Origin: Bordetella sp. H567
Lineage (GTDB): Bacteria > Pseudomonadota > Gammaproteobacteria > Burkholderiales > Burkholderiaceae_B
Reading direction: 5' to 3'
Assembly: GCF_001704295.1 (NCBI RefSeq)
Contig: NZ_CP012334.1
Coordinates: 620,001-684,000 of the forward strand
Length of the DNA stretch: 64,000 bases
The notes under the pieces are model-generated. The model was not told the origin of the DNA, ran no database searches, and saw only the letters and a list, made by a program, of their open reading frames with translations. The translations under genes were made by a program, and so were the position numbers. Each line of letters begins with the position of its first letter. Positions within the stretch are counted from its first letter, which is position 1. Shown piece after piece: positions 1-8,627 of this stretch.

Positions 1-1
1 T

Positions 2-226
2 ACGGGACGGTCCACCACGCGCGAAGCCGCCATGGCCAAGATGATGGCCACCGAATCCGCGCAGTCCGTCATCGACCGCGCCTTGCAGATGTTCGGCGGC
101 GCCGGGGTGGTCTCGGGCACGCCGGTGGAAAAGCTGTATCGCGAGATCCGCGCCCTGCGCATCTACGAGGGCGCGACCGAAGTACAAAAACTGATCATCG
201 CCCGCGCGTTGTTGAAGGGCGGCTGA
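2..226 (+). CDS. Acyl-CoA dehydrogenase, C-terminal end (partial)
   Basis: The last 74 codons of a gene that begins before the window; the frame is open from base 2 to the TGA at 224-226. The stretches QMFGGAGV and [10 protein letters not shown] are typical of the C-terminal helical domain of flavin-dependent acyl-CoA dehydrogenases, where the second contacts the FAD of the neighbouring subunit. The protein would oxidise an acyl-CoA thioester to the 2-enoyl-CoA. It is followed 34 bases later by an aromatic acid-CoA ligase, so the substrate may be a ring-cleavage or ring-reduction CoA intermediate. Substrate cannot be told from this fragment. Confidence 0.85.
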   Translation, partial: TGRSTTREAAMAKMMATESAQSVIDRALQMFGGAGVVSGTPVEKLYREIRALRIYEGATEVQKLIIARALLKGG

Positions 227-260
227 GCCGGGGCCCGACGCCGGCATCGAGGGGAAGGTC

Positions 261-1976
261 ATGCAAGGAACCAGGGATGGGGCAGCACGCGGCACGGCCC
301 ACGTCGACACCTTTGCCCGCGACAACCTGCCGCCCCCGGAGGAATGGCCCGAGCTGCTGCTGGACGGACCGGACGCCGTCTATCCCGCGCGCCTGAACTG
401 CGCCGTCGAACTGGTCGATGCCGTCGTGGCGCGCGGACAGGGCAGCCGCATCGCGCTGCGCTGGCCCGCGGCCGACGGCGGCCAGGCCGCGATGACGTAT
501 GCCGAACTGGCAGCACTGACCAACCGCATCGCCGGCGTGCTGATGCAGGACATGGGCCTGGTTCCCGGCAGTCGTGTCCTGCTGCGCGGACCGAACAACC
601 CGATGATGGCCGCGTGCTGGCTGGGCGCCATCAAGGCCGGCATGGTCACCGTGCCGACCATGCCGCTGCTGCGGGCCAAGGAGCTGAAGCAGATCATCGA
701 CAAGGCGCGTGTCAGCGCCATGCTGTGCGACGTGCGCCTGAAGGACGAGGCCCTGCCGTGCATGCAGGCCGGCCATGAATACCATTGCCCGGACCTGGCG
801 CGCATCGTCTACTTCAACGACACGGCGCCCGATAGCCTGGACAGCCTGGCGCGCGCCAAGCCGGACAGCTTCACCGCCTGCGACACCGCCGCCGACGATG
901 TCTGCCTGATCGCCTTCACCAGCGGCACGACAGGGAAGCCCAAGGGCTGCATGCATTTCCACCGCGATGTGATGGCGATGTGCGATCTGTTTCCGCGCCA
1001 TGTCATCCGCCCGTCGCCCGATGACGTCTTCTGCGGTACGCCGCCGCTGGCCTTCACCTTCGGCCTGGGCGGCCTGCTGTGTTTTCCGCTGCGCATAGGC
1101 GCCTGCGCGGTGCTTGCCGAAAGGCTCACGCCGGACGGCCTGCTCAAGCTGATCCAGGATTTCCGCGCCACCATCGTGTTCACCGCGCCGACCTTCTATC
1201 GCCAGATGGCAGGGGTGGCCGACCGCTACGATCTGTCGTCGCTGCGCAAGAGCGTATCGGCGGGCGAAGCGCTGCCCGATGCGACGCGCCAGCTGTGGAA
1301 GCAGGCCACCGGCATCGAGATGATCGACGGCATCGGCGGCACCGAGATGATCCACGTCTTCGTCTCCAGTCCCGAGGAGGACGTGCGGCGCGGCGCCATC
1401 GGCAAGGTGGTGCCGGGCTACATCGCGCAAGTGGTGGATGAGAATATGCGCCCCGTGCCGGTGGGGCAGCCCGGCAAGCTGGCGGTCAAGGGGCCCACCG
1501 GCTGCCGCTACCTGGCGGATCCCCGCCAGCGCGATTTCGTGCGCGGGGGCTGGAACCTGCCGGGCGATACCTTCGTGCAGGATGCCGACGGCTATTTTTT
1601 CTACCAGGCTCGCAACGACGACATGATCGTTTCGGCCGGCTACAACATCGCCGGCCCGGAAGTGGAAGACGCGTTGCTGCGCCACCCGGCCGTGGCCGAA
1701 TGCGGCGTGGTGGGTGCGCCCGATGACGAACGCGGACAGGTCGTGAAGGCGTACGTCGTGCTCAAGCCGGGCGTCCAGGGCGATGCGGCGCTGGCCGCGG
1801 CCCTGCAGGAGTTCGTCAAGGCCGCCATCGCACCCTACAAATATCCCCGTTCCATCGCCTTCGTCGATGCGCTGCCCCGCACCGAAACCGGCAAGCTGCA
1901 GCGCTTCGTCCTGCGCCAGCGCGCGCAGCACGAAGCGCCGCCCGCGCGGCCCGAGGACGCCCCCACACCACAATAG
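261..1976 (+). CDS. Benzoate/2-aminobenzoate-CoA ligase family protein
   Basis: 571 residues, AMP-forming acyl-CoA synthetase (ANL superfamily). The ATP-binding loop FTSGTTGKPKG is at residues 219-229 and is followed by CMHFHRD, a form typical of benzoate- and 2-aminobenzoate-CoA ligases. The C-terminal TETGKLQRF carries the lysine that catalyses adenylation. The reaction is aromatic acid + ATP + CoA to aroyl-CoA + AMP + PPi in the cytoplasm. GGGGAAGG at 250-257 is a good ribosome site for the ATG at 261. It lies between an acyl-CoA dehydrogenase and a RidA protein, which resembles the aerobic 2-aminobenzoyl-CoA pathway described in Azoarcus; anthranilate is therefore a guess, and benzoate or a related acid is possible. 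Confidence 0.85.
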   Translation: MQGTRDGAARGTAHVDTFARDNLPPPEEWPELLLDGPDAVYPARLNCAVELVDAVVARGQGSRIALRWPAADGGQAAMTYAELAALTNRIAGVLMQDMGLVPGSRVLLRGPNNPMMAACWLGAIKAGMVTVPTMPLLRAKELKQIIDKARVSAMLCDVRLKDEALPCMQAGHEYHCPDLARIVYFNDTAPDSLDSLARAKPDSFTACDTAADDVCLIAFTSGTTGKPKGCMHFHRDVMAMCDLFPRHVIRPSPDDVFCGTPPLAFTFGLGGLLCFPLRIGACAVLAERLTPDGLLKLIQDFRATIVFTAPTFYRQMAGVADRYDLSSLRKSVSAGEALPDATRQLWKQATGIEMIDGIGGTEMIHVFVSSPEEDVRRGAIGKVVPGYIAQVVDENMRPVPVGQPGKLAVKGPTGCRYLADPRQRDFVRGGWNLPGDTFVQDADGYFFYQARNDDMIVSAGYNIAGPEVEDALLRHPAVAECGVVGAPDDERGQVVKAYVVLKPGVQGDAALAAALQEFVKAAIAPYKYPRSIAFVDALPRTETGKLQRFVLRQRAQHEAPPARPEDAPTPQ

Positions 1977-1977
1977 G

Positions 1978-2391
1978 ATGGCCTTCATGCAGATACTGCA
2001 ACCGCCCGACTGGCTGCCGCCACGCGGGTATTCCAACGGCGTGCTGACCGAGCTGCGGCCCGGCAGCCGCCTGCTCTTCATCGGCGGGCAGATCGGCTGG
2101 AACGCCGAACAGCGGTTCGAGAGCGACGATTTCGCCGAGCAGACGCGCCAGGCGCTGGCCAATATCGTGGCCGTGCTGGCGCAGGGAGGGGCGCGGCCGG
2201 AGCACATCACCCGGCTGACGTGGTACGTGACGGATCGCGACGAATATGTGGCGTCGTATCCGCGGATCGGCGCGCATTACCGGGAAATCATCGGCCGCCA
2301 TTTTCCCGCCATGACGGCGGTCCAGGTCGCGGCCCTGGTCGAACCGCGTGCCAAGGTGGAAATCGAAGCGACGGCGGTCATACCGGGCTGA
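1978..2391 (+). CDS. RidA/YjgF family protein (enamine/imine deaminase)
   Basis: 137 residues, the usual RidA length. The ATG at 1978 is one base after the TAG of the CoA ligase, so the two are probably translationally coupled. The FIGGQIGW stretch near the N terminus and the C-terminal AKVEIEATAV are family hallmarks. RidA proteins hydrolyse reactive enamine or imine intermediates, releasing ammonia. Next to an aminobenzoate-type CoA ligase it could deaminate a nitrogen-containing ring-opened CoA intermediate; this role is inferred from position only. An in-frame extension upstream overlaps the ligase and is not likely to be used. Confidence 0.88.
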   Translation: MAFMQILQPPDWLPPRGYSNGVLTELRPGSRLLFIGGQIGWNAEQRFESDDFAEQTRQALANIVAVLAQGGARPEHITRLTWYVTDRDEYVASYPRIGAHYREIIGRHFPAMTAVQVAALVEPRAKVEIEATAVIPG

Positions 2392-2504
2392 ACGTCGTCC
2401 GGGACGAGCGCCGCATGATGGCCGTCCGGCGCGCCGGACCGCCATCGCGTAACCCCGTAACCCCGTAGCCGCCGCTCAGCGTGGCCGCCGCGCCGCGGGC
2501 GCGA

Positions 2505-3794
2505 TCAGCCCTTCATCGACGCGAATACCTGCTCCGCCGCATCCAGGGTGTGGCGCAGCGCTGCGTCGTCATGCGCGGCCGACACGAAACCGGCCTCGAA
2601 GGCCGACGGCGCGAAATGCACGCCGCGCTCCAGCATGGCGTGGAAGAAGCGCTTGAAGGCTTCGATGTCGCAGGCCGAGACTTCCGCCAGCGTCGTGGGG
2701 ATTTTTTCGCTGAAGTAGATGCCGAACATGCCGCCGATCGCATCGGCGCTGAAGGGCACGCCCGCTGCCTGCGCGCGCTCGCACAGGCCATCGGCCAGCT
2801 TGCGCGTCGTGGCGGCCAGCGCGTCGTAGAAGCCAGGCTGGCCGATCAGGCGCAGCGTTTCCAGCCCCGCCGCCACGGCCACCGGGTTGCCGGACAGCGT
2901 GCCGGCCTGGTACACCGCACCCAGCGGCGCGATATGCCGCATGATCTCGCGGCTGCCGCCGAAGGCGCCCACCGGCATGCCGCCGCCTATCACCTTGGCC
3001 AGCGTGGTCAGGTCCGGCTTGATGCCCGTCAGGCCCTGTACGCCCTGCGGCCCGACCCGGAATCCCGTCATGACTTCGTCGAAGATCAGCAGCGCGCCAT
3101 GCTGCGTGCAAAGTTCACGCAGACCTTCCAGGAAGCCGGGCCGCGGCCGGACCAGGTTCATATTGCCGGCGACCGGTTCGACGATCACGCACGCGATGTC
3201 GTGGCCGTATTGCATGAAGGCGGCGCGCACCGCCTCCAGGTCGTTATAGTCCAGTACCAGCGTATGCTCGACGAATTCGGCCGGCACGCCGGCCGACGTG
3301 GGATTGCCGAAGGTCAGCAGCCCCGACCCGGCCTTGACCAGCAGGCTGTCGGCATGGCCGTGGTAGCAGCCTTCGAACTTGACGATCTTGTTGCGCGCGG
3401 TCGCGCCGCGCGCCAGACGGATGGCCGTCATGGTCGCCTCCGTGCCGGAGCTGACCAGCCGCACTTGCTCCATCGACGGCACGCGCGCGATCAAGGTTTC
3501 GGCCAGCGTGATTTCGGCTTGCGTGGGCGCGCCGAAGGACAGGCCGTTGGTGGCCGCTTCCTGCACCGCGCGCACGACGTCCGGGTGCGCATGGCCGAGG
3601 ATGGCAGGCCCCCAGGAACCGATGTAATCGACATAGCGCGTGCCTTCCGCATCCCACACATAGGGGCCTTGGCCGCGCGCGATGAAGCGCGGCGTTCCGC
3701 CCACCGACCGGAAGGCCCGCACGGGAGAATTGACGCCGCCGGGGATGCTGCGGCTCGCTCGTTCGAAAAGTTCGGCGTTGCTGGACATGGGCAC
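2505..3794 (-). CDS. hemL: Glutamate-1-semialdehyde 2,1-aminomutase
   Basis: 429 residues, the normal length for HemL. This PLP enzyme converts glutamate-1-semialdehyde to 5-aminolevulinate, the last step of the C5 route to heme. The N terminus has [17 protein letters not shown] and the middle has the PLP-lysine segment [33 protein letters not shown] binds the cofactor phosphate. It faces the aromatic-acid cluster tail to tail, with 113 bases between. Downstream of thiE on the same strand with a 78-base gap, so it may be co-transcribed with the thiamine genes. Assignment is firm. Confidence 0.96.
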   Translation of the reverse strand: MPMSSNAELFERASRSIPGGVNSPVRAFRSVGGTPRFIARGQGPYVWDAEGTRYVDYIGSWGPAILGHAHPDVVRAVQEAATNGLSFGAPTQAEITLAETLIARVPSMEQVRLVSSGTEATMTAIRLARGATARNKIVKFEGCYHGHADSLLVKAGSGLLTFGNPTSAGVPAEFVEHTLVLDYNDLEAVRAAFMQYGHDIACVIVEPVAGNMNLVRPRPGFLEGLRELCTQHGALLIFDEVMTGFRVGPQGVQGLTGIKPDLTTLAKVIGGGMPVGAFGGSREIMRHIAPLGAVYQAGTLSGNPVAVAAGLETLRLIGQPGFYDALAATTRKLADGLCERAQAAGVPFSADAIGGMFGIYFSEKIPTTLAEVSACDIEAFKRFFHAMLERGVHFAPSAFEAGFVSAAHDDAALRHTLDAAEQVFASMKG

Positions 3795-3872
3795 TTGCGT
3801 GGTAAGGGGTTGAATGCCGGCCGCCGTTCGCGCGATCGCGCTGTACGCATGGCCGCCGGGCAGGGGTAGAAG

Positions 3873-4538
3873 TCAGTCGGCCGGGTCCCGCCGCGGAGGC
3901 AGGAAGGGGCGCGCGCATTCGGCGGCCGCCAGGCCGACACTGGGTGCCTCGAACAGCCCCGTGATCACCGCGATCGCGTCGGCGCCGGCCTGCGCCACCA
4001 GGGGCGCATTGGCCGGCGTGATGCCGCCGATGGCAACCACTGCGGGCCGCGGGGCCGGCCGCGACTGCGCCAGTTCCAGGGCTTGCGTGAACAGCGGCAG
4101 CGGCGCGCGCACCGCCGCGGGCTTGGTCGGCGACGGAAACACCGCACCGAAGGCAATGTAGTCGGCCCCTGCTTCCAGCATGGCGCGGGCGCGGCCGATA
4201 TCGTCGTAGCAGGAAGCGCCGATGATCAGGTCCGGAGCGCTCGCCCGTACCTGCGCCACGTCGCCGTCGTCGCGGCCCAGGTGCACGCCGTCCGCGCCGA
4301 TTTCCAGGGCCAGTTCCCAATGGTCGTTGACCAGGAACACCACACCCAATTCGCGGCAGGCGGCGGCCAATGCGACCGCCTGTTTGCGCCGGGTTTCCGC
4401 CGGCACGTCCTTGCGCCGCAGCTGCAGCGAGCGCATGCCGCCGGCGGCGGCTTGCTTCACCGCGCGCAGCAGCCTGTCCGTGTCGTCCCATTCGGGTGTC
4501 ACGCCGTACAGGCCACGCGGAAAACGCAGCGATGTCAT
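3873..4538 (-). CDS. thiE: Thiamine phosphate synthase
   Basis: 221 residues. It joins HMP-PP and the thiazole phosphate to make thiamine phosphate. Family marks are QLRRKDV near residue 40, NDHWELALEIGADGVHLG, the GASCYDD turn, and the FGAVFPSPTKP loop; AIGGITPANA lies in the C-terminal half of the TIM barrel. The ATG at 4538 overlaps the TGA of the upstream thiD-like gene by four bases (ATGA), which fixes this start and implies translational coupling. I see no TPP riboswitch upstream of the pair. Confidence 0.94.
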   Translation of the reverse strand: MTSLRFPRGLYGVTPEWDDTDRLLRAVKQAAAGGMRSLQLRRKDVPAETRRKQAVALAAACRELGVVFLVNDHWELALEIGADGVHLGRDDGDVAQVRASAPDLIIGASCYDDIGRARAMLEAGADYIAFGAVFPSPTKPAAVRAPLPLFTQALELAQSRPAPRPAVVAIGGITPANAPLVAQAGADAIAVITGLFEAPSVGLAAAECARPFLPPRRDPAD

Positions 4539-5344
4539 GGCGCCGGCATCCGGTTGGCCACCCGCCGCCCCATGCCGGGCAGGAAACTTGCTGCGATGCC
4601 CGCGTCCGCATGCGCCAGCGCGCGTTCCACGGCCTCCGGCACGGCCAGACCGTGCGCCAGGTAGGCGGTCAGGGCCGTCGCCAGCATGCCGCCGCTGTCG
4701 CTGCTGCGTTCCGGTGGGGCCTGCCAAGGCGAATTGCTGGTAGCGCCGTTGGGGCCCACCAGCATGTTCGCATAGTGGCCTGGCCGCAGCGGGCTGCCCA
4801 GCACCAGCACCCATTTCGCGCCGGCGCCCTGCATCGCATGGGCGGGCGACGACGCTTCGCCGATATCCATGGTGCCGTCTGCCAGCCATTGCGCCAGCCG
4901 GGCATGCTCTACCACGACGACATCCGCCTGGGGCAGCACCAGTTCGAGCGTGGCCGCCAGCAGGTCGTCGGCATCTTCCTGTTCGGCCGCGTCCTCGGGC
5001 AGTTGTCCGCGCTGTCCCAGATGCAGGACCAGCGGCACGTGGCTGTAGTCCGCCGCGACCTGCGCTACGGCGCTGGCGGCCTCGGCGGTATACAGGCCGC
5101 CTACCTTGATGGCCTGCACCGGCATGTCCTCGAGCAGGCAGCGGGCCTGGTCGTCCAGCAATTCCGGGGCGATAGCCTGGACGTCCTCCACGGCGGCGGT
5201 ATCCTGCACCGTCAGGGCGGTGACGGCGGCCAGCCCGTGACAGCCCAGTCTGGCGCAGGTAACGGCGTCGGCAGGCAGCCCGTCGGACCCGGTGGGATCG
5301 AAGGGACCGAAGATCAGTACGATGGGGGGAGTGGGAAAATTCAC
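4535..5344 (-). CDS. ThiD-like hydroxymethylpyrimidine kinase, divergent
   Basis: 269 residues, ribokinase fold. The N-terminal GPFDPTGSDGLPADAVTC and GLAAVTALTVQDT align with the HMP-binding region of ThiD, and position before thiE supports an HMP/HMP-P kinase. The rest is unlike classical ThiD. The DPVM...SG segment is replaced by a stretch around HLGQRGQLPEDA, TPN..EA is replaced by VVVEHARLAQ, and the C-terminal GTGC anion-hole motif reads DSGGM. The protein may still phosphorylate HMP, or may have changed substrate. No other thiamine kinase gene is in the window. Start chosen at the ATG at 5344. Confidence 0.75.
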   Translation of the reverse strand: MNFPTPPIVLIFGPFDPTGSDGLPADAVTCARLGCHGLAAVTALTVQDTAAVEDVQAIAPELLDDQARCLLEDMPVQAIKVGGLYTAEAASAVAQVAADYSHVPLVLHLGQRGQLPEDAAEQEDADDLLAATLELVLPQADVVVVEHARLAQWLADGTMDIGEASSPAHAMQGAGAKWVLVLGSPLRPGHYANMLVGPNGATSNSPWQAPPERSSDSGGMLATALTAYLAHGLAVPEAVERALAHADAGIAASFLPGMGRRVANRMPAP

Positions 5345-5491
5345 TTCGACAGCATGGCCGGCCCCGATTTTTGTGCAAACCGGGCCAGTAACCTATTGGG
5401 TTTGGGTAAGATCGACCCCATTCTAATGGATCGCGTCCGCTTGGGCGGTTTTATCCCTCGCTAGGGCCGTAACTTTGATTTCAGGGAAACT

Positions 5492-5656
5492 ATGCGAACT
5501 TGGATGTGTCTGATCTGTGGCTGGGTCTATGACGAAGAAGCTGGTCTGCCGGAAGAAGGCATCGCACCCGGCACCCGCTGGGAAGATGTGCCACCCAACT
5601 GGGTTTGCCCGGAATGCGGCGCCCGCAAGGAAGATTTCGAGCTGATGGAGATCTGA
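5492..5656 (+). CDS. Rubredoxin
   Basis: A 54-residue protein, the standard rubredoxin size. Two CxxC-type knuckles, MCLICGW (Cys6, Cys9) and VCPECGA (Cys39, Cys42), bind a single iron; the PEEGIAPGTRWEDVP segment between them is highly conserved. It is a cytoplasmic one-electron carrier. A GGGAAAC stretch ends at 5490, just before the ATG. It is divergent from the thiD-like gene (147 bases apart) and lies upstream of yqgE. No rubredoxin reductase or partner oxidase is in the window. Confidence 0.95.
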   Translation: MRTWMCLICGWVYDEEAGLPEEGIAPGTRWEDVPPNWVCPECGARKEDFELMEI

Positions 5657-5732
5657 CACAAGCATCCTGTTTGCCGGTTTCCTTGGATTCCGGTTCCGCG
5701 TGATAGGGCGCGAATTGTCCTGGGGGGACATC

Positions 5733-6326
5733 ATGAGCGACAACGACAACAAGCCTGACGGTGACGACACGCCGGGGGTCGATTTTTCCAATCAGTTCCT
5801 GGTCGCTATGCCCAACATGGTCGAAGGCAGTCTGGCAGGGGCGGTGATTTATATCTGCGAGCACACCGCCAAGGGTGCGCTGGGCCTGGTCATCAACCGG
5901 CCCACGGACCTGACGCTGGGCACCCTGTTCGAACGCATCGATTTGAACCTGGAAATCGCACCGGTCAAGGAAACCCCGGTGTTCTTCGGCGGCCCGGTAC
6001 AGACGGACCGCGGCTTCGTCCTGCATGCGCCACCCGGCGACTACACGTCCAGCATCAAGCTCGGCGGCCTGGCGCTGACCACGTCGCGCGATGTGCTGCA
6101 AGCGGTGGCCGACGGCAACGGCCCTGCACGCATGCTGGTCACCCTGGGCTACGCCGGATGGGGCGCGGGGCAGCTGGAGAGCGAAATGGCGCGCAACGCG
6201 TGGCTCAGCGTGTCGGCGGACCCGGACATCATCTTCGACGTACCGCCGGAAGACCGTTATCCCGCCGCCCTGAAGCTGCTGGGTATCGACCCGGTCATGC
6301 TGGCCGGGGATGCGGGCCATGCCTGA
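5733..6326 (+). CDS. YqgE/AlgH family protein
   Basis: 197 residues of the conserved but poorly understood YqgE/AlgH family. Recognisable by FLVAMPNM near the N terminus, YICEH, GALGLVINRP, and FFGGPVQTDRGFVLH. The ATG at 5733 follows a GGGGGGA ribosome site at 5722-5728; an in-frame upstream start at 5700 lacks one. The last bases overlap the start of ruvX, a pairing conserved across proteobacteria. The molecular role is unknown; AlgH was first linked to alginate regulation in Pseudomonas. Confidence 0.92.
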   Translation: MSDNDNKPDGDDTPGVDFSNQFLVAMPNMVEGSLAGAVIYICEHTAKGALGLVINRPTDLTLGTLFERIDLNLEIAPVKETPVFFGGPVQTDRGFVLHAPPGDYTSSIKLGGLALTTSRDVLQAVADGNGPARMLVTLGYAGWGAGQLESEMARNAWLSVSADPDIIFDVPPEDRYPAALKLLGIDPVMLAGDAGHA

Positions 6327-6717
6327 GGAAACGCTGCTGGCCTTCGACTTCGGCACCAAGAAGATCGGCATCGCCATCGGCAACACCCTGACGCGGCAGG
6401 CCACGCCGATGGAAATCATCCACAGCGAGATCCGCGATGTGCGCTTCGGCCGCATCGCGGCCTTGTTGCAGGAATGGCAGCCGCAGCGCCTGGTCGTGGG
6501 CCTGGCGCTGAACGCGGACGGCGGCGAACAGGAAGCCACCGGGCGCTGCCGCCGCTTCGCCAACCAGCTGCATGGGCGCTTCGGACTGCCTGTGGTGCTG
6601 GTGGACGAGCGAGGATCCAGCATGCAGGCCCAGGCGCTGCTGGGCACCAACGCGCCGGATGACGCGGTGGCCGCGGCCGTGATCCTGCAGCGCTACCTGG
6701 ACGCCTTGCCGGCGTAG
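6310..6717 (+). CDS. ruvX: Putative pre-16S rRNA nuclease / RuvX (YqgF)
   Basis: 135 residues, RNase H-like fold. The first catalytic aspartate sits in LLAFDFGTKKIGIAIGN; LVVGLALNADGGEQ and VLVDERGSSMQA carry the other conserved acidic positions. The family is linked to maturation of the 16S rRNA 5' end and was earlier named as a Holliday-junction resolvase. The start overlaps yqgE by 17 bases; a second ATG three codons later (6319) is equally possible. Both are within the same coupled junction. Confidence 0.93.
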   Translation: MRAMPEETLLAFDFGTKKIGIAIGNTLTRQATPMEIIHSEIRDVRFGRIAALLQEWQPQRLVVGLALNADGGEQEATGRCRRFANQLHGRFGLPVVLVDERGSSMQAQALLGTNAPDDAVAAAVILQRYLDALPA

Positions 6718-6723
6718 GGCTCC

Positions 6724-6739
6724 CGGCGCGATCGCGCCG
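6724..6739. repeat. 16-bp perfect palindrome between ruvX and plsC
   Basis: CGGCGCGATCGCGCCG reads identically on both strands. It lies seven bases after the ruvX stop and before plsC. It has no T-run, so it is not a convincing intrinsic terminator; it may be a short RNA hairpin or chance in GC-rich DNA. Confidence 0.4.
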
Positions 6740-6825
6740 TCAATTTGGCTGCGGATCTGAAATATGGCGGCATGGTATGGTGGCGTCCGCATATCGGCCC
6801 GCCACCGCCCATTCCCGACTTCCCT

Positions 6826-7743
6826 ATGACAGACAGCGGATCCTCAGCCACCCACCCTGAAGCCACTTCCACGGATTCCTCCGCCGATTTCCGCGCGGAT
6901 ACAGGCCGGGATGCCGACACCGCCCGGTCCCGGACAGGCGACGCGTCCGCGCCGGCAAGCGCGCGGCAGGATGTTCCGATACTGCCGGTGCGCATCCTGC
7001 GCTTTCTGCCGCGCGCGATCATCGTGGCGCTGACGGTCCTGGCGGGGCTGGTGCTGGTGGGTACCGTGTATCCGATCGTGGGCGCGCGTGGGCGCGACCT
7101 GCTCAACCGTACGTGGTCCCGCTGCCTGCTGCGCGTGTGCGGCGTGCGGCTGGCCGTGCGCGGGCAGCCGCTGATGCAGGGCGCCGTGCTGGTCGTCGCC
7201 AACCATGTTTCGTGGCTGGACATTTTCGTGATCAACGCCGTGCGGCCCACCGCCTTCGTGGCCAAAAGCGAAATCCGCCGCTGGCCCATCGTGGGGTGGC
7301 TGGTGGCTGGCGCGGGCACGCTGTTCCTGCAGCGTGACCATCGCCATGCCGTGCACACGGTGGGCGAGGCCATGAAGGCCCGCTTCACCACCCAGGAGTC
7401 AGTGGGGCTGTTTCCTGAAGGGACGACCACCGAAGGCTTTTCGCTGCTGCCGTTTCATGGCAGCCTGTTCGAGCCGGCGCGCCAGGCGGGCGTGCCCATC
7501 CAACCGGTGGCCCTGCGCTTCCTGCGGCACGGCAGGCGCGATGCCTACGCCGCCTTCGTGGGCGAGGAAACCCTGGTGGGCAACCTGTGGCGCGTACTCG
7601 GTGCGCGCGGGTTGGCGGTGGAAGCCATTTACCTGCCACCCTTGCCGGTGCAGGCGGCACAGACCCGCCTGCAGATGGCCGCCCACGCGCGGTCCGTCAT
7701 CGAGCGCGGGCTGGCGGGCGAACCGCCCTCGCCGGGCCGCTGA
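6826..7743 (+). CDS. plsC: 1-acyl-sn-glycerol-3-phosphate acyltransferase
   Basis: 305 residues from the ATG at 6826. It transfers an acyl chain to lysophosphatidate to form phosphatidate at the inner membrane. Visible features are a hydrophilic Ser/Asp-rich N terminus (1-50), one membrane helix at about 63-85, the catalytic NHVSWLD (His127, Asp132), and the substrate-binding FPEGTTT at 196-202. No strong ribosome site precedes 6826; in-frame starts at 6745 (TTG) and 6772 (ATG) would add up to 27 residues. The gene runs toward apaH. Confidence 0.92.
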   Translation: MTDSGSSATHPEATSTDSSADFRADTGRDADTARSRTGDASAPASARQDVPILPVRILRFLPRAIIVALTVLAGLVLVGTVYPIVGARGRDLLNRTWSRCLLRVCGVRLAVRGQPLMQGAVLVVANHVSWLDIFVINAVRPTAFVAKSEIRRWPIVGWLVAGAGTLFLQRDHRHAVHTVGEAMKARFTTQESVGLFPEGTTTEGFSLLPFHGSLFEPARQAGVPIQPVALRFLRHGRRDAYAAFVGEETLVGNLWRVLGARGLAVEAIYLPPLPVQAAQTRLQMAAHARSVIERGLAGEPPSPGR

Positions 7744-7793
7744 GCCGGCAGGACGCGCAAGGCCGGCTTTGACGCGCCGGCCCCCGGCGGGGT

Positions 7794-8627
7794 TTATTCC
7801 GAGCGCGGGTCCAGGCCCTTGCCGCAGTTCACCTGGACCAGTTTGCGGTCGTGCAGCCGCAGGGCCGTCAGCATGCCCCCCCATACGCAGCCGGTATCCA
7901 GGCAGATCACATCCTTGCGCAGCAGCAGTCCCAGCGTGGACCAGTGGCCGAAGACGACCGTCACGTCGCGCGTTTTCCGGTTTGGCACGTCGTACCAGGG
8001 AATCAGGCCCGCGGGCCAGGCGCCGGGGGCGACCTTGGTGTCGAACTCCATGTGCCCATTGGGGGTGCACAGGCGCATGCGCGTCAGCGCATTGATGATG
8101 ACCCGCAGGCGCTTGCCGCCATGCATGTCGTCGGTCCATGCGACGGGCTGGTTGCCGTACATCTTTTGCAGCGCCCGCTGCCAGTTCGGGCCGCGCAACA
8201 CATCCTGGATTTCTCCGGCCAGGGATAGCGTTTTCGCCACGTCCCATTTCGCCAGCGCGCCGGCATGCACCAGCAGATGTCCCTGCTCGAAATGCGCCAA
8301 CGGGCGGCGGCGCAGCCAGTCGATCAGCTGGGCGGCATCCGGCGCATCCAGGACTTCCTGGATGGTGTCGGATTTGGTCGGGCGCCGGACCCCGGCGGCC
8401 GCGGCCAGCAGGTGCAGGTCGTGATTGCCCAGGACGGCCACGGCGCGGTCTTCCAGCGCCATGACGCGCCGCAGCGTGGCCAGCGAGTGCGGCCCGCGGT
8501 TGACCAGGTCGCCCGCGAACCAGAAGCGCGAATCGGGTTCACCCACGAGTTCGGGATGCGCGAGCAGCCGTTCCAGCGGCTCGCAGCAGCCTTGCAGGTC
8601 TCCGATCATCCAAATGCTTGCAGTCAT
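7794..8627 (-). CDS. apaH: Symmetrical bis(5'-nucleosyl)-tetraphosphatase
   Basis: 277 residues. It hydrolyses Ap4A to two ADP and is also able to remove Np4 caps from RNA. The metallophosphoesterase signature is complete: GDLQGC near residue 10, [16 protein letters not shown], and HAG in the middle. The ATG at 8627 overlaps the TGA of lptG by four bases, which favours it over an in-frame ATG six codons upstream. Convergent with plsC across a 50-base gap that holds a 7-bp GC stem (7761-7767 with 7776-7782). Confidence 0.95.
   Translation of the reverse strand: MTASIWMIGDLQGCCEPLERLLAHPELVGEPDSRFWFAGDLVNRGPHSLATLRRVMALEDRAVAVLGNHDLHLLAAAAGVRRPTKSDTIQEVLDAPDAAQLIDWLRRRPLAHFEQGHLLVHAGALAKWDVAKTLSLAGEIQDVLRGPNWQRALQKMYGNQPVAWTDDMHGGKRLRVIINALTRMRLCTPNGHMEFDTKVAPGAWPAGLIPWYDVPNRKTRDVTVVFGHWSTLGLLLRKDVICLDTGCVWGGMLTALRLHDRKLVQVNCGKGLDPRSE

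Noticed and set aside
2446-2470. Short tandem CGTAACCC-like repeat after the RidA gene
   Set aside because: Only about two and a half copies, with no partner feature; likely chance or slippage.
5345-5491. TPP riboswitch before the thiamine genes
   Set aside because: No conserved thi-box sequence is seen on the minus strand in this short gap.
7761-7782. 7-bp GC stem between plsC and apaH as an intrinsic terminator
   Set aside because: No T-run on either strand; the stem is short and common in DNA of this composition.
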